A DNA stretch of 37,316 nt from Casp-actino8 sp001510455 (GTDB lineage: Bacteria > Actinomycetota > Acidimicrobiia > Acidimicrobiales > Ilumatobacteraceae): assembly GCA_027592035.1 (NCBI GenBank), contig JAQCIK010000020.1:1-37316 (forward strand), written 5' to 3'. This document shows positions 23,215-31,700 of the stretch, piece after piece. The notes under the pieces were generated by a model, which was given only the letters and a program-made list of their open reading frames with translations, made no database searches and was not told where the DNA came from. Position 1 is the first letter of the stretch. Every line of letters starts with the position of its first letter. Made by a program: the position numbers and the translations under genes.

Positions 23215-24212
23215 TCGCCGACATCACCTCTGCCCGTGACGCCGCACTGGCGCTGATCGCTGATGCGTCGTCGGTCGACGAGGTGGCTCGACTCGATGCC
23301 GAACTGCTCGGCAAGAAGGGTGCCCTCGCTGGGCTGAAGGCGGGTCTCGGCAAGTTGGGGACCGTCGACGAGAAGAAGGCCGCTGGCGCAGCGCTCAACG
23401 AGGCGATGTCGACCGTGGAGAGGGCTTTCGACCAAAAACGTCGTGAACTGGGGAGCGCGGAACGCGAGCTCCAGATGGCGGCCGAAGCTCTCGATCTCAC
23501 CGAGTTCGTCGCTGCACCGCGTCGTGGACGAGCACACATCGTCACCCAGGCGTGGGAGCGACTCGAGGACGTGTTCGTCGGTCTCGGTTTCCAGGTGGCC
23601 GAAGGTCCCGAAGTCGAGACCGACTGGTACAACTTCGAGGCGTTGAACATGCCGCCGTCGCACCCGGCGCGGAGCATGCACGACACGTTCTACGTCGATC
23701 ACGGTGCTCCGGGGAGCACCGTGCTGCGAACGCACACCTCGCCCGTGCAGATCCGGGTGATGCAGTTGATTGCGCCTCCGATCTACATGGTGATGCCCGG
23801 ACGAGTGTTCCGGAACGAGACCACCGACTCGACACACCTGGCGGTCTTCCATCAGATCGAGGGACTCGTGATCGATCGCGGTATCACTCTCGCCGACCTG
23901 GCCGGCACCATCGACTCGTTCACCAAGGCCTTCTTCGGTACCGATTTCGGCAGCCGCCTCCGCCCGTCGTACTTCCCGTTCACCGAACCTTCGGCCGAAT
24001 TCGACATTCGCACACCGAACGGCGACTGGCTCGAACTCGGAGGGTGCGGAATGGTTCACCCGAACGTGTTGCGTGCGGGTGGACTCGATCCGGAGGAGTG
24101 GAGCGGTTTCGCCTTCGGGTTCGGAATCGACCGCATGGCCAAGGAACGGCACGGGGTCGGTGACGTGCGCGAGATGTACACCAACGACATCAGATTCATC
24201 GAGCAGTTCTGA
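23211..24212 (+). CDS. pheS: phenylalanine-tRNA ligase alpha subunit
   Basis: Catalytic subunit of PheRS, a class II synthetase that charges tRNA-Phe as an alpha2-beta2 tetramer. The N-terminal coiled coil (about 1-85) is followed by the class II core: motif 2 GRVFRNETTDSTHLAVFHQIEG and motif 3 GFAFGFGIDRMAKERHG. The ATG at 23211 overlaps the upstream stop (ATGA) and opens with the normal IADITSARDAALALI. A TACCGT hexamer ends 9 nt before the ATG and may add an internal promoter. Length 333 aa is standard. Confidence 0.96.
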   Translation: MIADITSARDAALALIADASSVDEVARLDAELLGKKGALAGLKAGLGKLGTVDEKKAAGAALNEAMSTVERAFDQKRRELGSAERELQMAAEALDLTEFVAAPRRGRAHIVTQAWERLEDVFVGLGFQVAEGPEVETDWYNFEALNMPPSHPARSMHDTFYVDHGAPGSTVLRTHTSPVQIRVMQLIAPPIYMVMPGRVFRNETTDSTHLAVFHQIEGLVIDRGITLADLAGTIDSFTKAFFGTDFGSRLRPSYFPFTEPSAEFDIRTPNGDWLELGGCGMVHPNVLRAGGLDPEEWSGFAFGFGIDRMAKERHGVGDVREMYTNDIRFIEQF

Positions 24213-24213
24213 C

Positions 24214-26565
24214 ATGAAGATCGTCGATTCCTGGCTCCGAGATCTCGTGGCATTACCCGCCGAGGCGACCGTCGATGTCGTCGCCGACACTCTGTCCGAC
24301 GTCGGTCTCGCCTGCGAGAGTGTCGATCGGGTTGGCGCGACGGTCGACGGTGTGATCACGGCCCGCGTGGTGAAGACAGAGCGTCATGCCGATGCCGCCA
24401 AGGTGCACCGCGTGTTCCTCGACATCGGTGACGGCACCGAGCACCACGTGTGGTGCGGTGCGTTCAACATGCAACCCGGTGACGTCATTCCGTGGGCGAC
24501 CCCGGGAACTGAGATGCCCGACGGGCGTCTCATCGAGACCAAGCCGATCGTCGGTATCCCGAGCGAGGGGATGTGCTGTTCGGCGCGCGAACTCGGTCTC
24601 GGCGACGATCACAGCGGGATTCTGATCCTCGATCCGAACACGCCGCTCGGAGTGCCCTACGGAGAGGCGCTGGGTCTGGCCGAAGAAACTGTGTACGACC
24701 TCGACGTGTTGCGCAACCGTCCCGATGCTTTCGGGCACGTCGGAGTCGCTCGTGATCTCGCGGCCCGCTTCGGAGTTCGATTCGGGGCGCCGAGCGGGAA
24801 CGTGGTCGCCGCCGGACCACGGCGATCGGCGACGGTCGAGATCGTCGACGGAGATCGGTGCCCGCGCTTCACGAGTGTCGTGCTGTCAGGTATCCGCGTC
24901 ACCGAGTCACCGGACTGGATGAAGAGCCGTTTGGCTGCGGCAGGAATGCGTCCGATCAACAATGTGGTCGACGTCAGCAATTACGTGATGCTCGAGACGA
25001 ATCAGCCCAATCACGCCTACGACTTCGACACTCTGGGTGGGGGAGGCTTCCGCATTCGGGTGGCGCGTGACGGTGAGTTGATGATCACTCTCGACGGGGT
25101 CGAACGCAACCTCACCTCCGACGATCTGCTCATCTGTGATGCCGATGATCGCCCCATCGGCATCGCCGGGATCATGGGAGGTCAGAACACCGAGATCAGT
25201 GAGTCGACGACGGCCGTCGCTCTCGAAACCGCGTATTTCGAGCCCATCGGCATCATGAAGAGCGTGCAGCGCTTGGCCTTGCGCAGTGAAGCATCGGCTC
25301 GCAACGAACGGGGGATCGATCCACTCGGAGTCGAGTCGTCGGTCGCTCGTTTCGTCGAGTTGCTCCGTCTCACGTGTCCGGACCTCGTCGTGCACGACGG
25401 TTTCGTCGACGCCCGAACGTCGTCCATGCCGGTGGCCCCCACGATCACGGTGCGACCGGCACGGGTGAGCGCGCTTCTCGGACGAGAATTCACGGCCGAC
25501 GAGATCTCGTCGCTCGTGACTCCGATCGGCTTCTCCTGTGTCCCCGATGGACCGTATCTGGCGGTGACCGCTCCTTCGTGGCGACCCGACTGCACTCTCG
25601 AGATCGACATCGTCGAGGAAGTGGCCCGATTGTTCGGGTACGAGAACCTGGGCAAGACAGTGCCGAAGTCGACTCAGCCCGGTGGTCTCTCGCCGATTCA
25701 GCAACGCCGGCGCCGCGTGCGCGATGTACTGCTCGGACTCGGTGTCAACGAGGCGATGCCTCATCCTTTCCTTGCCGATGGTGATCTCGAACGGGCCGGT
25801 TTGTCCACTGATGCCGTTCGTCTCGTCAATCCTCTGGCGGTCGGCGACGACGTTCTGCGTACGTCGTTGCGGCCCGGACTGTTGAAGGCACTTGCGTTCA
25901 ACGAATCACATCGTCGAACGGGAGTCGCGCTTTTCGAGATCGGGCACGTGTACCCACCGAGTGACGATCTGTTGCCGGCCGAGTTCGAAGCTCTGACGGT
26001 GGTCGTGGCCGGTGCCGAGGCGCCACGGGCGGTCGCCGTGTGGCGTGAGTTGGCCTCGGCGATGGGCTGGGGAGCTCGGCTCGACCAATCGAATGTTCCC
26101 GCTGGCCTGCATCCCACGCGGTCGGCCACCTTGTCGGCGGGCCGAGACGTCGTGGGTTCGATCGGAGAGGTACACCCCGATGTCCTCGATGCCTTCGACG
26201 TCACCGAACGGGTGGCGATCCTCGAATTGAATCTCTCGATTCTGCTCGCCACCGATCCCAAGGTCGTGCAGTGGAAGTCGACGTCCCGCTTCCCGTCGTC
26301 CGACATCGATCTGGCGTTCAACGTTCCGTCGTCGATGACGGCCGAAAAGGTCGACAAAGCGCTGCGGCAGGCGGCGGGGGCTCTCTTGGTGTCGCTCGAA
26401 CTGTTCGACGTGTATCGGAGCGATCCGGCGGCCGAGGCGCGAAGTCTGGCGTTCCGTTTGCGCCTGCAGGCGACTGACCGGACGTTGGCCGACGCCGACA
26501 TCGCCGGTGTGCGTGACAAGTGTGTGGCCGCAGTTTCCAAGCTCGGCGCATCGCTGCGCAGCTGA
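24214..26565 (+). CDS. pheT: phenylalanine-tRNA ligase beta subunit
   Basis: Editing and tRNA-binding subunit of PheRS, 783 aa. Domains in order: a B1 N-terminal part (MKIVDSWLRDLVALP), an EMAP-type tRNA-binding domain (about 40-150, VWCGAFNMQPGDVIPWATPG), B3/B4 editing (about 205-390), B5 (about 410-480), the catalytic-like core (about 500-680), and a C-terminal FDX-ACB anticodon-binding domain (about 690-783, RFPSSDIDLAFNVPSSMTAE). It starts one base after the pheS stop. The convergent yqgE begins 3 nt after its stop, with no terminator between. Confidence 0.96.
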   Translation: MKIVDSWLRDLVALPAEATVDVVADTLSDVGLACESVDRVGATVDGVITARVVKTERHADAAKVHRVFLDIGDGTEHHVWCGAFNMQPGDVIPWATPGTEMPDGRLIETKPIVGIPSEGMCCSARELGLGDDHSGILILDPNTPLGVPYGEALGLAEETVYDLDVLRNRPDAFGHVGVARDLAARFGVRFGAPSGNVVAAGPRRSATVEIVDGDRCPRFTSVVLSGIRVTESPDWMKSRLAAAGMRPINNVVDVSNYVMLETNQPNHAYDFDTLGGGGFRIRVARDGELMITLDGVERNLTSDDLLICDADDRPIGIAGIMGGQNTEISESTTAVALETAYFEPIGIMKSVQRLALRSEASARNERGIDPLGVESSVARFVELLRLTCPDLVVHDGFVDARTSSMPVAPTITVRPARVSALLGREFTADEISSLVTPIGFSCVPDGPYLAVTAPSWRPDCTLEIDIVEEVARLFGYENLGKTVPKSTQPGGLSPIQQRRRRVRDVLLGLGVNEAMPHPFLADGDLERAGLSTDAVRLVNPLAVGDDVLRTSLRPGLLKALAFNESHRRTGVALFEIGHVYPPSDDLLPAEFEALTVVVAGAEAPRAVAVWRELASAMGWGARLDQSNVPAGLHPTRSATLSAGRDVVGSIGEVHPDVLDAFDVTERVAILELNLSILLATDPKVVQWKSTSRFPSSDIDLAFNVPSSMTAEKVDKALRQAAGALLVSLELFDVYRSDPAAEARSLAFRLRLQATDRTLADADIAGVRDKCVAAVSKLGASLRS

Positions 26566-26567
26566 CC

Positions 26568-27098
26568 TCAGTTCACGGAGAGGTCGGCGGGTGCCGACGC
26601 CATCCATGACACTCGACCCGGTTGACGTGCCATCACGTCGAACCACAGCTCCTCGGGGGCTGAGGAGAACACGTCGTCGGCATCGGCCGTGGCAACGATC
26701 CAGACGCCGGCTTCGAGTTCACCGTCCAATTGTTGGGCGCCCCAGCCGGCATAGCCATGGAAGATGCGCACGGCGCGGGGACGTGGATCGAGGAGAACGG
26801 GATCACGGTCGAGTTCGACGGCATCGATGGTGTCGTCGTCGAGACGTCCGAGGGCGATCAGTGCCTGAGGTTCCACTGGCCCTCCGTTGAAGACGACGGC
26901 CGGGCTGGCGAGAAGGGGATTCCAGTCCTCGAACTCGACGTCGATGGTGTCGCTGATTCGGTTGATCACGACACCGAGAGCGCCACCTTCGTTGTGCTCG
27001 AGCATGAACACCACGGCCCGATCGAAATTCGGATCGCCGAGCGGGGGAGCAGCCACGAGCAGACGGCCCTTGGTGGTGGGGAGGGGGAATCCCGCCAT
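26568..27098 (-). CDS. YqgE/AlgH family protein
   Basis: A member of the UPF0301 family. Diagnostic blocks are KGRLLVAAPPLGDPNFDRAV, VFMLEHNEGGALGVVINR, VFNGGPVEPQALIALG and GYAGWGAQQLDGELE. The molecular function of the family is not settled. The ATG at 27098 is preferred because family homology begins there (176 aa). Upstream in-frame ATGs at 27164 and 27191 would add 22 or 31 unconserved residues, and the longest would run through the argC operator. It is divergent from argC. Confidence 0.85.
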   Translation of the reverse strand: MAGFPLPTTKGRLLVAAPPLGDPNFDRAVVFMLEHNEGGALGVVINRISDTIDVEFEDWNPLLASPAVVFNGGPVEPQALIALGRLDDDTIDAVELDRDPVLLDPRPRAVRIFHGYAGWGAQQLDGELEAGVWIVATADADDVFSSAPEELWFDVMARQPGRVSWMASAPADLSVN

Positions 27099-27151
27099 CA
27101 GGCCATGTTGCCAGCCGGCGACCGGTGGTGGCTGACGGGGCGCAAGGAATC

Positions 27152-27189
27152 GTTGTATTGCCATGCATGAGTCCGTATGATCATTCGCC
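27152..27189 (+). promoter_or_regulatory. argC promoter/ArgR operator, apparently leaderless
   Basis: The region has the same architecture as the carA control region: CATGCA (27162-27167), 7 nt, GTATGATCATTC (27175-27186). A promoter fits within it: -35 TTGTAT (27153-27158), 17-bp spacer, -10 TATGAT (27176-27181). The -10 ends 8 nt before the argC ATG, so the transcript should start at or next to the start codon; no Shine-Dalgarno exists. The two half-conserved 18-bp boxes (27152-27169 and 27172-27189) are weaker ARG-box matches than those at carA. Confidence 0.7.
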
Positions 27190-28224
27190 ATGTCATCGCA
27201 GACCCATTCCGTCGCCGTTCTCGGCGCTTCGGGCTACACCGGCGCCGAGCTCCTGCGCTTGATCGCCCAGCACCCGACGTTCGAGCTGAAGGTTGCCACC
27301 GGTGACTCACAGGCCGGATCGCCGGTCGCCTCCCTCTATCCGAGCCTGGTCGCTCGTTACGGCGACCTGGTCTTCGCCCCCCATGACCCCTCCGTGTGCG
27401 AGGGAGCCGATGTCGTCTTTCTCGGTCTCCCGCACGAAGCGAGCCTCGACATCGTTCCGGATCTGCTCGGAAAGGTCGGGTGCATCGTCGATCTCTCGGC
27501 TGCGTTCAGATTGAAAGACGCCCGGTCGTATCCCGAGTACTACGGCTTCGCTCACGATCGCCCCGACCTCTTGTCGAGCGCGGTGTACGGATTGCCCGAA
27601 CGGCATCGTGCCGCATTGATCGGAGCATCACTCGTCGCCACTCCAGGCTGCTACGTCACGGCCGCCACCCTCGCAGTTGCGCCTCTCGTCGACGCCGGAT
27701 TGATCGACACTTCGTCGGTGATCGTGGATGCTGCGAGTGGGGTGTCGGGTGCCGGCCGCGCACCCAAGCACACGAACCTCTTCTGTACCGTCGACGAGGA
27801 CGTGAATGCCTACGGACTCCTGAATCACCGACACACTCCAGAAATGCAGGAACAGATCGGGGCGACGATCCTCTTCACCCCACATCTCGTTCCGATGAAT
27901 CGCGGCATCCTCGCCACGTGTTACGCGCGTCCGGCTTCGGGGATGGGGTTGTCGACCGACATCGTCATGGATGCTCTGCGGAACGCGTACAAGGGCGAGC
28001 CATTCGTGGTCGTACGTGACGAAGCGCCGTCCACCAAGGCCACACTCGGTTCGAACGCCGTTCACATCACGGCTCGATTCGACGAGCGCACCGGACACGT
28101 CATCGTCATCTCCGCGCTCGACAACTTGTGCAAGGGCGCCTCGGGTGGAGCTGTGCAAGCCGCCAATGTCGCTCTTGGAATCGACGAGACGGCCGGTCTC
28201 ACAGCCGTGGGGGTGTACCCGTGA
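27190..28224 (+). CDS. argC: N-acetyl-gamma-glutamyl-phosphate reductase
   Basis: NADPH-dependent reduction of N-acetylglutamyl phosphate to the semialdehyde, third step of arginine synthesis. The nucleotide-binding motif GASGYTG is at 12-18, and catalytic Cys154 is in VATPGCYVTA. GVSGAGRAPKHTNLF and the C-terminal DNLCKGASGGAVQ are family hallmarks. Length 344 aa is normal. It is the first gene of the arg operon and directly abuts the operator. It overlaps argB (GTGA); argJ, usually found between them in Actinomycetota, is missing. Confidence 0.97.
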   Translation: MSSQTHSVAVLGASGYTGAELLRLIAQHPTFELKVATGDSQAGSPVASLYPSLVARYGDLVFAPHDPSVCEGADVVFLGLPHEASLDIVPDLLGKVGCIVDLSAAFRLKDARSYPEYYGFAHDRPDLLSSAVYGLPERHRAALIGASLVATPGCYVTAATLAVAPLVDAGLIDTSSVIVDAASGVSGAGRAPKHTNLFCTVDEDVNAYGLLNHRHTPEMQEQIGATILFTPHLVPMNRGILATCYARPASGMGLSTDIVMDALRNAYKGEPFVVVRDEAPSTKATLGSNAVHITARFDERTGHVIVISALDNLCKGASGGAVQAANVALGIDETAGLTAVGVYP

Positions 28225-29120
28225 ATCTCGAACGTTCGCAGCGGGCCGAAGTCCTGATCGAGGCCCTGCCGTACATCCGGCGTTTCGCCGATCAGGTCGT
28301 GGTCGTGAAGTACGGCGGTAACGCTCTGGCCGGTGCCTCCGATGACGAGGCTCTCGCCCATTTCGCCCAGGACGTGGTCCTCATGCGTCTCGTCGGATTG
28401 AAACCGGTCGTCGTGCACGGAGGCGGGCCGCAGATCAGTGAACTCATGAATCGCTTGGGAAAGACCACCGAGTTCCGTCACGGCCTTCGAGTCACCGACG
28501 CCGAAACCGTCGACATTGCACGCATGGTCCTCATCGGTCAGGTCAACCCACAGATCGTCGCCGCCATGAACGTGTACGGAAATTACGCCGTCGGAGTGAG
28601 TGGCGAGGACGCTGGGCTGATCAAGGCCGTGGCGCGCGATCCCGAGCTCGGATTCGTGGGCGATGTGGACGGGGTGAATCCGGCGATCCTGACTCGTCTT
28701 CTCGACGACGAGTTCATTCCGGTCGTGGCCACCATCGGCACCGACGAGACGGGCCAGGCATACAACATCAATGCCGACACCGTGGCCGGAGCGATTGCGG
28801 AAGCACTCGATGCCGAGAAGCTGATCTATTTGACCGACATCGATGGGCTTCGTCGTCGGGTCGACGATCCGAACAGCCTGATTCGTCAGACCACCCCCGA
28901 CGAACTCGATGCACTCATGTCCGATGGAACCATCGCGGGGGGAATGATCCCGAAGGTCGAGAGTTGTGTGCACGCGGTACGTCACGGAGTTCGGCGGGCC
29001 CACGTTCTCGACGGCCGTATTCCACATGTGCTGTTGCTCGAATTGTTCACCGATGCCGGCATCGGAACGATGGTGGAGGACATCACGGTCGAGGACGTGA
29101 AAGTGAAGGTGTCGTCATGA
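28221..29120 (+). CDS. argB: acetylglutamate kinase, arginine-sensitive type
   Basis: Phosphorylates N-acetylglutamate, the controlled step of the pathway. The N-terminal helix AEVLIEALPYIRRF before the VVVVKYGGNAL glycine loop is the mobile helix that builds the arginine-inhibited hexamer. The C-terminal HVLDGRIPHVLLLELFTDAG is the matching signature, so feedback inhibition by arginine is expected. The 299-aa protein starts at GTG overlapping the argC stop; sequence upstream in frame is not conserved. It ends in ATGA with argD. Confidence 0.96.
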   Translation: MNLERSQRAEVLIEALPYIRRFADQVVVVKYGGNALAGASDDEALAHFAQDVVLMRLVGLKPVVVHGGGPQISELMNRLGKTTEFRHGLRVTDAETVDIARMVLIGQVNPQIVAAMNVYGNYAVGVSGEDAGLIKAVARDPELGFVGDVDGVNPAILTRLLDDEFIPVVATIGTDETGQAYNINADTVAGAIAEALDAEKLIYLTDIDGLRRRVDDPNSLIRQTTPDELDALMSDGTIAGGMIPKVESCVHAVRHGVRRAHVLDGRIPHVLLLELFTDAGIGTMVEDITVEDVKVKVSS

Positions 29121-30319
29121 GCGCTCATGCATTCGAAACACGTGGGCTCGAGCACTGTCCATTTATCCCGGTGTTCGGAGCGCCGTCGATCATGTTCGAA
29201 CGCGGTTCGGGAACCGAACTTTGGGACGTGAACGGCAAGCGGTATCTCGATTTCCTGTCCGGAATCGCCGTCGTCTCACTCGGCCACGCCAATCCGGCGA
29301 TCGTCGCTGCGATTCGCGACCAGGCCGAAACTCTCATGCACGTGAGCGGCTTCTTCGCCAATCCGACGGCCACGGACGCGGCCATTGCGCTGAACGGTCT
29401 CCTCGCCGACGCCACCGGGCAGTCGGGCCAAGTCTTCTTCTGCAACAGCGGAGCCGAAGCGAACGAGGCCGCGATCAAGTTGGCCCGCAAGTTCGGTGGT
29501 CGGGGCCGACACGGAGTGGTCAGTGCCCTCGGGAGTTTCCACGGTCGCACTCTCGCCGCTCTGGCGGCCACGGGTCAGCCGGCCAAGCACGAGCCGTTCC
29601 AACCCATGCCCGACGGTTTTCGACACGTTCCGTTCGACGATCTGGCCGCACTCGAAGCGGCGATCGATCCGTCGGTCGCCGCAGTGCTTCTCGAAGCCGT
29701 GCAGGGGGAAGGTGGTGTCGTCCCGGCATCGGTCGAGTATCTGCAAGGCGTGCGGAGATTGTGCGACGAGCGGGGACTTCTCCTCATGATCGACGAAGTC
29801 CAGACCGGGTTCGCGCGGACCGGCCGATGGTTCGGTTTCGAGCATGCGGGGGTGACGCCCGACGTCGTGACCATGGCCAAGGGAATGGGCAACGGCTTTC
29901 CAGTGGGAGCCATCTGGGCTCGCACTGACGTGTCGACTCTCTTCGTCCCTGGCGATCACGGTTCCACCTACAGCGGAAATGCCATGGCCGGAGCCGTCGT
30001 TGCGGCGGTGATCGGAGAGATGAAGCGCATCGATGCTCCACGTCTGGCTCACGAGAAAGGGGAGTACCTGGCCAACGCGCTCGGTGGGACGCCGGGGGTG
30101 GTCGCAGTGCGCGGTCAGGGTCTCCTACGGGCGGCCGATCTCGGGCCCGGACGTGATGCCAAAGCTGTCTATTCCGAACTTCTGGAGCGTGGTCTCGTGA
30201 CGAACGCCGTCAATGCCACGTCGTTACGACTGGCGCCACCCATCACCACGACGTTCGAACAGATCGATGAGGCGGTGGCCCTCGTCGCCGCTGTCCTCAG
30301 CGAAGGAGTCGGATCGTGA
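29117..30319 (+). CDS. argD: acetylornithine aminotransferase
   Basis: PLP-dependent transfer of an amino group from glutamate to N-acetylglutamate semialdehyde, giving N-acetylornithine. It is a class III aminotransferase of 400 aa. The PLP lysine is Lys255 in VVTMAKGMGNGFPVGAI; Asp226 in LLLMIDEVQTGFARTG contacts the cofactor ring. NSGAEANEAAIKLARK binds the phosphate. The ATG overlaps the argB stop, and the stop overlaps argF (GTGA). The same enzyme often also serves lysine synthesis as succinyl-DAP aminotransferase. Confidence 0.95.
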   Translation: MSAHAFETRGLEHCPFIPVFGAPSIMFERGSGTELWDVNGKRYLDFLSGIAVVSLGHANPAIVAAIRDQAETLMHVSGFFANPTATDAAIALNGLLADATGQSGQVFFCNSGAEANEAAIKLARKFGGRGRHGVVSALGSFHGRTLAALAATGQPAKHEPFQPMPDGFRHVPFDDLAALEAAIDPSVAAVLLEAVQGEGGVVPASVEYLQGVRRLCDERGLLLMIDEVQTGFARTGRWFGFEHAGVTPDVVTMAKGMGNGFPVGAIWARTDVSTLFVPGDHGSTYSGNAMAGAVVAAVIGEMKRIDAPRLAHEKGEYLANALGGTPGVVAVRGQGLLRAADLGPGRDAKAVYSELLERGLVTNAVNATSLRLAPPITTTFEQIDEAVALVAAVLSEGVGS

Positions 30320-31212
30320 ATCTTCTCGACATCACCGATCTCGGACCCGACGGACTTCGTTCCGTTCTCGACCTGTCCACTCGACCGATCAAGAAACTCG
30401 GTCGACCCCTCGAGGGGCAGGGTGTGGCTCTCGTGTTCGAGAAGCCGTCCAATCGAACTCGGCAGAGCATGGAAGTCGCCGTCGTTCAGCTCGGAGGCCA
30501 TCCGGTCTACACCCGCGGCGAGGAGGTCGGTTTCGACGTGCGCGAACCGGTCGAAGACATCGCGCGCGTCATGTCGGGTTACCACGGGCTCTTGGCCGCC
30601 CGAGTGTTCCGTCACGAGGTCGTCGCACGTCTCGCCGACGCGAGTTCGGTGCCGGTGATCAACATGCTGTCCGACCATTCGCATCCCCTGCAGGGATTGG
30701 CCGACGCGCTCACCATGCTCCAGGAGTTCGGATCGTTGAAGGGTCGCACGGTCGCTTGGATCGGTGACTACAACAACGTGGCCCGTTCCCTCGGCGAAGT
30801 CTGCGCCTACCTCGGTGCGCACATCAGGTTCGGATGCCCGGAGGGATATTCGGCACCTGACGACGACGTTCAGCGGTTCCTCGATATGGGCGCACCCTCG
30901 GTCGAGTCGTCGGTCGATCCGATGACAGCGGTCGTCGGCGCCCACGCCGTTCACACCGACACGTGGGTCTCGATGGGACAAGAAAACGAGAAGTCGGCGC
31001 GACTCGCGATCTTCGAGAAGTACACCGTGACCCGCTCGATGATGGCGGCGGCCGCCTCCGACGCGATCTTTCTGCATTGCCTTCCGGCGTATCGAGGCCT
31101 CGAAGTCGACGCTGATGTGATCGATGGTGCGAAGAGCCGGGTCGTCCAACAGGCCCACAATCGTCTCCATTCGGCTCGTGGGGCCATGGCTTTCGTACTC
31201 GGAGGTTCCTGA
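30316..31212 (+). CDS. argF: ornithine carbamoyltransferase
   Basis: Forms citrulline from ornithine and carbamoyl phosphate supplied by CarAB. The 298-aa chain has HPLQGLAD, GDYNNVARSL, DTWVSMGQ (the ornithine-side DxWxSMG motif) and FLHCLPAYRGLEV with the OTCase cysteine. The carbamoyl-phosphate loop reads SNRTR (45-49) where most carbamoyltransferases, including PyrB here, have STRTR. Everything else supports an ornithine enzyme and not an aspartate, acetylornithine or putrescine one. It starts with GTG overlapping argD and ends TGATG with argR. Confidence 0.93.
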   Translation: MNLLDITDLGPDGLRSVLDLSTRPIKKLGRPLEGQGVALVFEKPSNRTRQSMEVAVVQLGGHPVYTRGEEVGFDVREPVEDIARVMSGYHGLLAARVFRHEVVARLADASSVPVINMLSDHSHPLQGLADALTMLQEFGSLKGRTVAWIGDYNNVARSLGEVCAYLGAHIRFGCPEGYSAPDDDVQRFLDMGAPSVESSVDPMTAVVGAHAVHTDTWVSMGQENEKSARLAIFEKYTVTRSMMAAAASDAIFLHCLPAYRGLEVDADVIDGAKSRVVQQAHNRLHSARGAMAFVLGGS

Positions 31213-31700
31213 TGGCCGCCAAGGCGCAGCGTCAACAATTGATCAGTCGCCTGATCGGTCAGCACGCAATTTCCAATCAACCTCAACTCGTCGAATTGCT
31301 GGCCGCCGAGGGTCTGGTCGCGACTCAGGCGACCGTCTCGCGCGATCTCGATGATCTCGGTGCGGTGAAGGTGAGGGTTCCGGGTGGAGAAAGCGTGTAC
31401 GCCATTCCCGAATTCGCTCCCGCTCGCATCGCTCCGGAAGATCAACTCCGTCGAGTTCTGGGCGAGTGGGTGGCCGAGGTTCGACACAGCGGATCGATGG
31501 TGGTGGTCCGCACACCTCCGGGCTGTGCCCACGTCGTGGCATCGGCCCTCGATCGCAGCGCGCTCGAGGGGCTGCTCGGTACGGTCGCCGGTGATGACAC
31601 CATCTTCTGTGTCGCCGACGAGACTCTTGGCGGTGAGAACCTTGCGGAGACCCTGCGGGATCTGGCCGGTTTGGTGGGTGAGAAAGTGAGACGAGGATGA
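31212..31700 (+). CDS. argR: arginine repressor
   Basis: Hexameric transcription factor that binds ARG boxes when arginine is abundant. The N-terminal winged helix (about 1-70) has the recognition segment ATQATVSRDLDDLGAVKVR. The C-terminal domain carries the arginine-binding and trimerisation motif GTVAGDDTIFCVADE. Length is 162 aa. It lies within the operon it is expected to repress, so it is probably autoregulated through the argC promoter; the carA promoter is a second likely target. Coupled to argF (TGATG) and argH (ATGA). Confidence 0.96.
   Translation: MAAKAQRQQLISRLIGQHAISNQPQLVELLAAEGLVATQATVSRDLDDLGAVKVRVPGGESVYAIPEFAPARIAPEDQLRRVLGEWVAEVRHSGSMVVVRTPPGCAHVVASALDRSALEGLLGTVAGDDTIFCVADETLGGENLAETLRDLAGLVGEKVRRG

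Noticed and set aside
26987..27191. yqgE starting at 27191
   Set aside because: It would encode unconserved residues across the argC operator; homology begins at 27098.
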